From the NCBI RefSeq assembly GCF_000316115.1, contig NZ_JH993797.1, forward strand, positions 4,636,486-4,700,485: a DNA stretch of 64,000 bases, given 5' to 3'. A program made the translations under genes and the position numbers. Below the pieces are notes generated by a model. The model worked only from the letters and a program-made list of their open reading frames with translations, did no database searches and was not told the DNA's origin. How positions within the stretch are numbered: position 1 is the first letter of the stretch; every line of letters starts with the position of its first letter. The stretch comes from Leptolyngbya sp. PCC 7375 (lineage in GTDB: Bacteria > Cyanobacteriota > Cyanobacteriia > Phormidesmidales > Phormidesmidaceae). Below, in pieces: positions 62,930 through 64,000 of the stretch.

Positions 62930-63142
62930 ATGGAAAAGCCTTCTCCAAAAACCATCTATGAGAACTTGAATGATTTAGAACGGGTTGATGTAGTCACCAG
63001 TGCTCGATATCGGCAGCTAGCACAGGCAGTCTTAGCTGATCCTAAAGTTGATGAAACTCTGCGTCAAAATATTGCAGAGCGATTACAACAAGCTAATCAT
63101 CTGTTAGCGCTAAAAGATGTTGACGGTGATGAGAGCTACTAG
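62930..63142 (+). CDS. Small conserved-looking soluble protein, 70 residues
   Basis: From ATG 62930, with AGGAG four bases upstream, MEKPSPKTIYENLNDLERVDVV...LAQAVLADPKVDETLRQNIAERLQQANHLLALKDVDGDESY is a helical, mildly acidic protein with no domain I can name (landmarks YENLNDLERVDVVTSARY and QQANHLLALK). An upstream in-frame start at 62801 adds a non-coding-looking extension and is rejected. It diverges from gltB. Confidence 0.7.
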   Translation: MEKPSPKTIYENLNDLERVDVVTSARYRQLAQAVLADPKVDETLRQNIAERLQQANHLLALKDVDGDESY

Positions 63143-63259
63143 GGAAGAGTGTTAAGGTTTAGGTTTTTGAGTTTGGTTGAGCTGCTGGTGCAACGTCACG
63201 ATGCGCCAGCAGCAATTTTGTTATGAAAAGGTAAAATCAAGTCTGTAAACTCTTTTGAC

Positions 63260-64000
63260 TTATTCCTCCCCATCTGCTCCAGTCTCTTCTGTAGTCTCGG
63301 CCTCGTCAGCAGTCTCTTCTGTAGTCTCGATATCTTCAGCACTCTCTTCCTCTGCTCCGGCTGCCGGTGGGTCACTGGCAGCCAACCCTAGCAAAGCATC
63401 AATCTGAAACTGTTGTGTGCTGCTAGAGGTGCTCAAGCTAAGGCTCCGAACTGTACCAAAGTAGCTGCGGATATCGGCAGCCCAAGGGTCAGTTGCCTGG
63501 TTAAAGCCAAATAGGTTGTAGAAAAATGAGAGTGTAGAACTGGCATTGACATACAAGTATCCATTGTTGGGTGTGGGAAACGTGGAAGTAGCGTTTTGAA
63601 AGGTGCTGTGGCGACTGAGGGCATTAAACCCTGCTGGCATGACCAATCGCTCCATGGCACCGTTACCACTGGTAAAGGCCAGGGTATCGTCATTAATCCA
63701 TGTATGCGTTAACACGCTTTCCCGCTGACTATCGCCATTAATGTCGTATAGCCAATTGGTTGTCGCGTGATCTGCAATTTCTGTAGATAGTGCGACATCT
63801 TCGCCAGCCACATCATCTAAGGCGGCTAAGGCTATTTCAGCCGCTGGACGGTTACTGGTTTCTAACAAGACGCCCGCTTCTAGGCCCAAACCTGGAAAAA
63901 ATGAATTCAACAACCCCGATTGGCTGGGGAACAGAAAAATACTGTATTCTCCATCCATCCATCCCAAAATGTCGGTATCGAGGTCTAGCCCTGTTGCCAG
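63260..64000 (-). CDS. DUF3352-like protein, C-terminal part
   Basis: The frame is open to the window edge: codons upstream read LATGLDLDTDILGWMDGEYSIFLFP, a form of the repeated D-x-D-x-D-I-L-x-W segment of DUF3352 proteins of cyanobacteria. In the part seen, about 240 residues, TFQNATSTFPTPNNGYLYVN and TVRSLSLSTSSSTQQFQIDALLGL resemble the C-terminal region of that family, followed by an acidic Glu/Thr/Ala-rich tail encoded by nearly identical repeats of tctcttctgtagtctcg (63280s, 63312). The full product is likely a large exported or membrane-anchored protein. Confidence 0.72.
   Translation of the reverse strand: MATGLDLDTDILGWMDGEYSIFLFPSQSGLLNSFFPGLGLEAGVLLETSNRPAAEIALAALDDVAGEDVALSTEIADHATTNWLYDINGDSQRESVLTHTWINDDTLAFTSGNGAMERLVMPAGFNALSRHSTFQNATSTFPTPNNGYLYVNASSTLSFFYNLFGFNQATDPWAADIRSYFGTVRSLSLSTSSSTQQFQIDALLGLAASDPPAAGAEEESAEDIETTEETADEAETTEETGADGEE

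Noticed and set aside
1..64000. CRISPR array, tRNA/rRNA genes, phage genes
   Set aside because: No regularly spaced repeats of CRISPR type, no convincing tRNA cloverleaf and no structural or integrase genes were seen on reading both strands.

Overview
The window is chromosomal DNA of a cyanobacterium. The evidence is a form IB RuBisCO operon (rbcL-rbcX-rbcS), the cyanobacterial sensor kinase NblS/Hik33 next to purD, a DevBCA-type exporter, PrxQ, a gltB-gltD pair, and many copies of the octamer GCGATCGC (HIP1), which is typical of this phylum. Gene content and the abundance of short dispersed palindromes suggest a large-genome filamentous or Leptolyngbya-like lineage; that placement is inference. 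I see no rRNA, tRNA, CRISPR array, transposase or phage module.

Layout. 1-10 kb: the 5' part of dxr, a small zinc-ribbon-like protein, ribokinase, two alkaline-phosphatase-superfamily enzymes on either side of lgt, then a three-gene envelope set (coiled-coil membrane protein, solute-binding/VWA lipoprotein, small membrane protein) and a second lipoprotein. 10-17.5 kb: a Uma2 nuclease-fold protein, an SDR, a CPA2-type antiporter fused to a UspA domain, and a TetR regulator diverging from devBCA, with a clear operator inside the dev promoter. 17.5-29 kb: five genes on the minus strand read, in transcription order, double lipase, acyl-CoA ligase-like protein, fadN, fadA, fadE. This looks like a complete fatty-acid beta-oxidation locus, a pathway cyanobacteria are usually said to lack, and it is the most striking part of the window.

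29-45 kb: a RodZ-type HTH protein, nblS, purD, an SLH lipoprotein, a nucleoside hydrolase, a hypothetical gene with a 3' remnant of terB fused behind it, rbcS/rbcX/rbcL, a secreted seven-repeat propeller, panB, an ExoD protein, a TM2 protein and a secreted protein of unknown function. 45-64 kb: a six-TM RCK channel with an unusual pore sequence, a 1477-residue hybrid kinase followed by a REC-GGDEF-EAL protein, a Dda-like helicase, alpha/beta hydrolase, Nudix, PrxQ, gltD, gltB, a 70-residue protein and the 3' part of a DUF3352-like gene.

How they may work together (inference). The double lipase could release fatty acids from acyl esters; the ligase-like protein would be the expected activator but has lost its ATP-handling motifs; FadE, FadN and FadA would carry out the spiral. 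The neighbouring TetR-DevBCA unit may handle envelope lipids under the same kind of signal, but its operator was found only at the dev promoter. Several palindromic repeats sit in the gaps of the fad and dev clusters and may affect mRNA processing.
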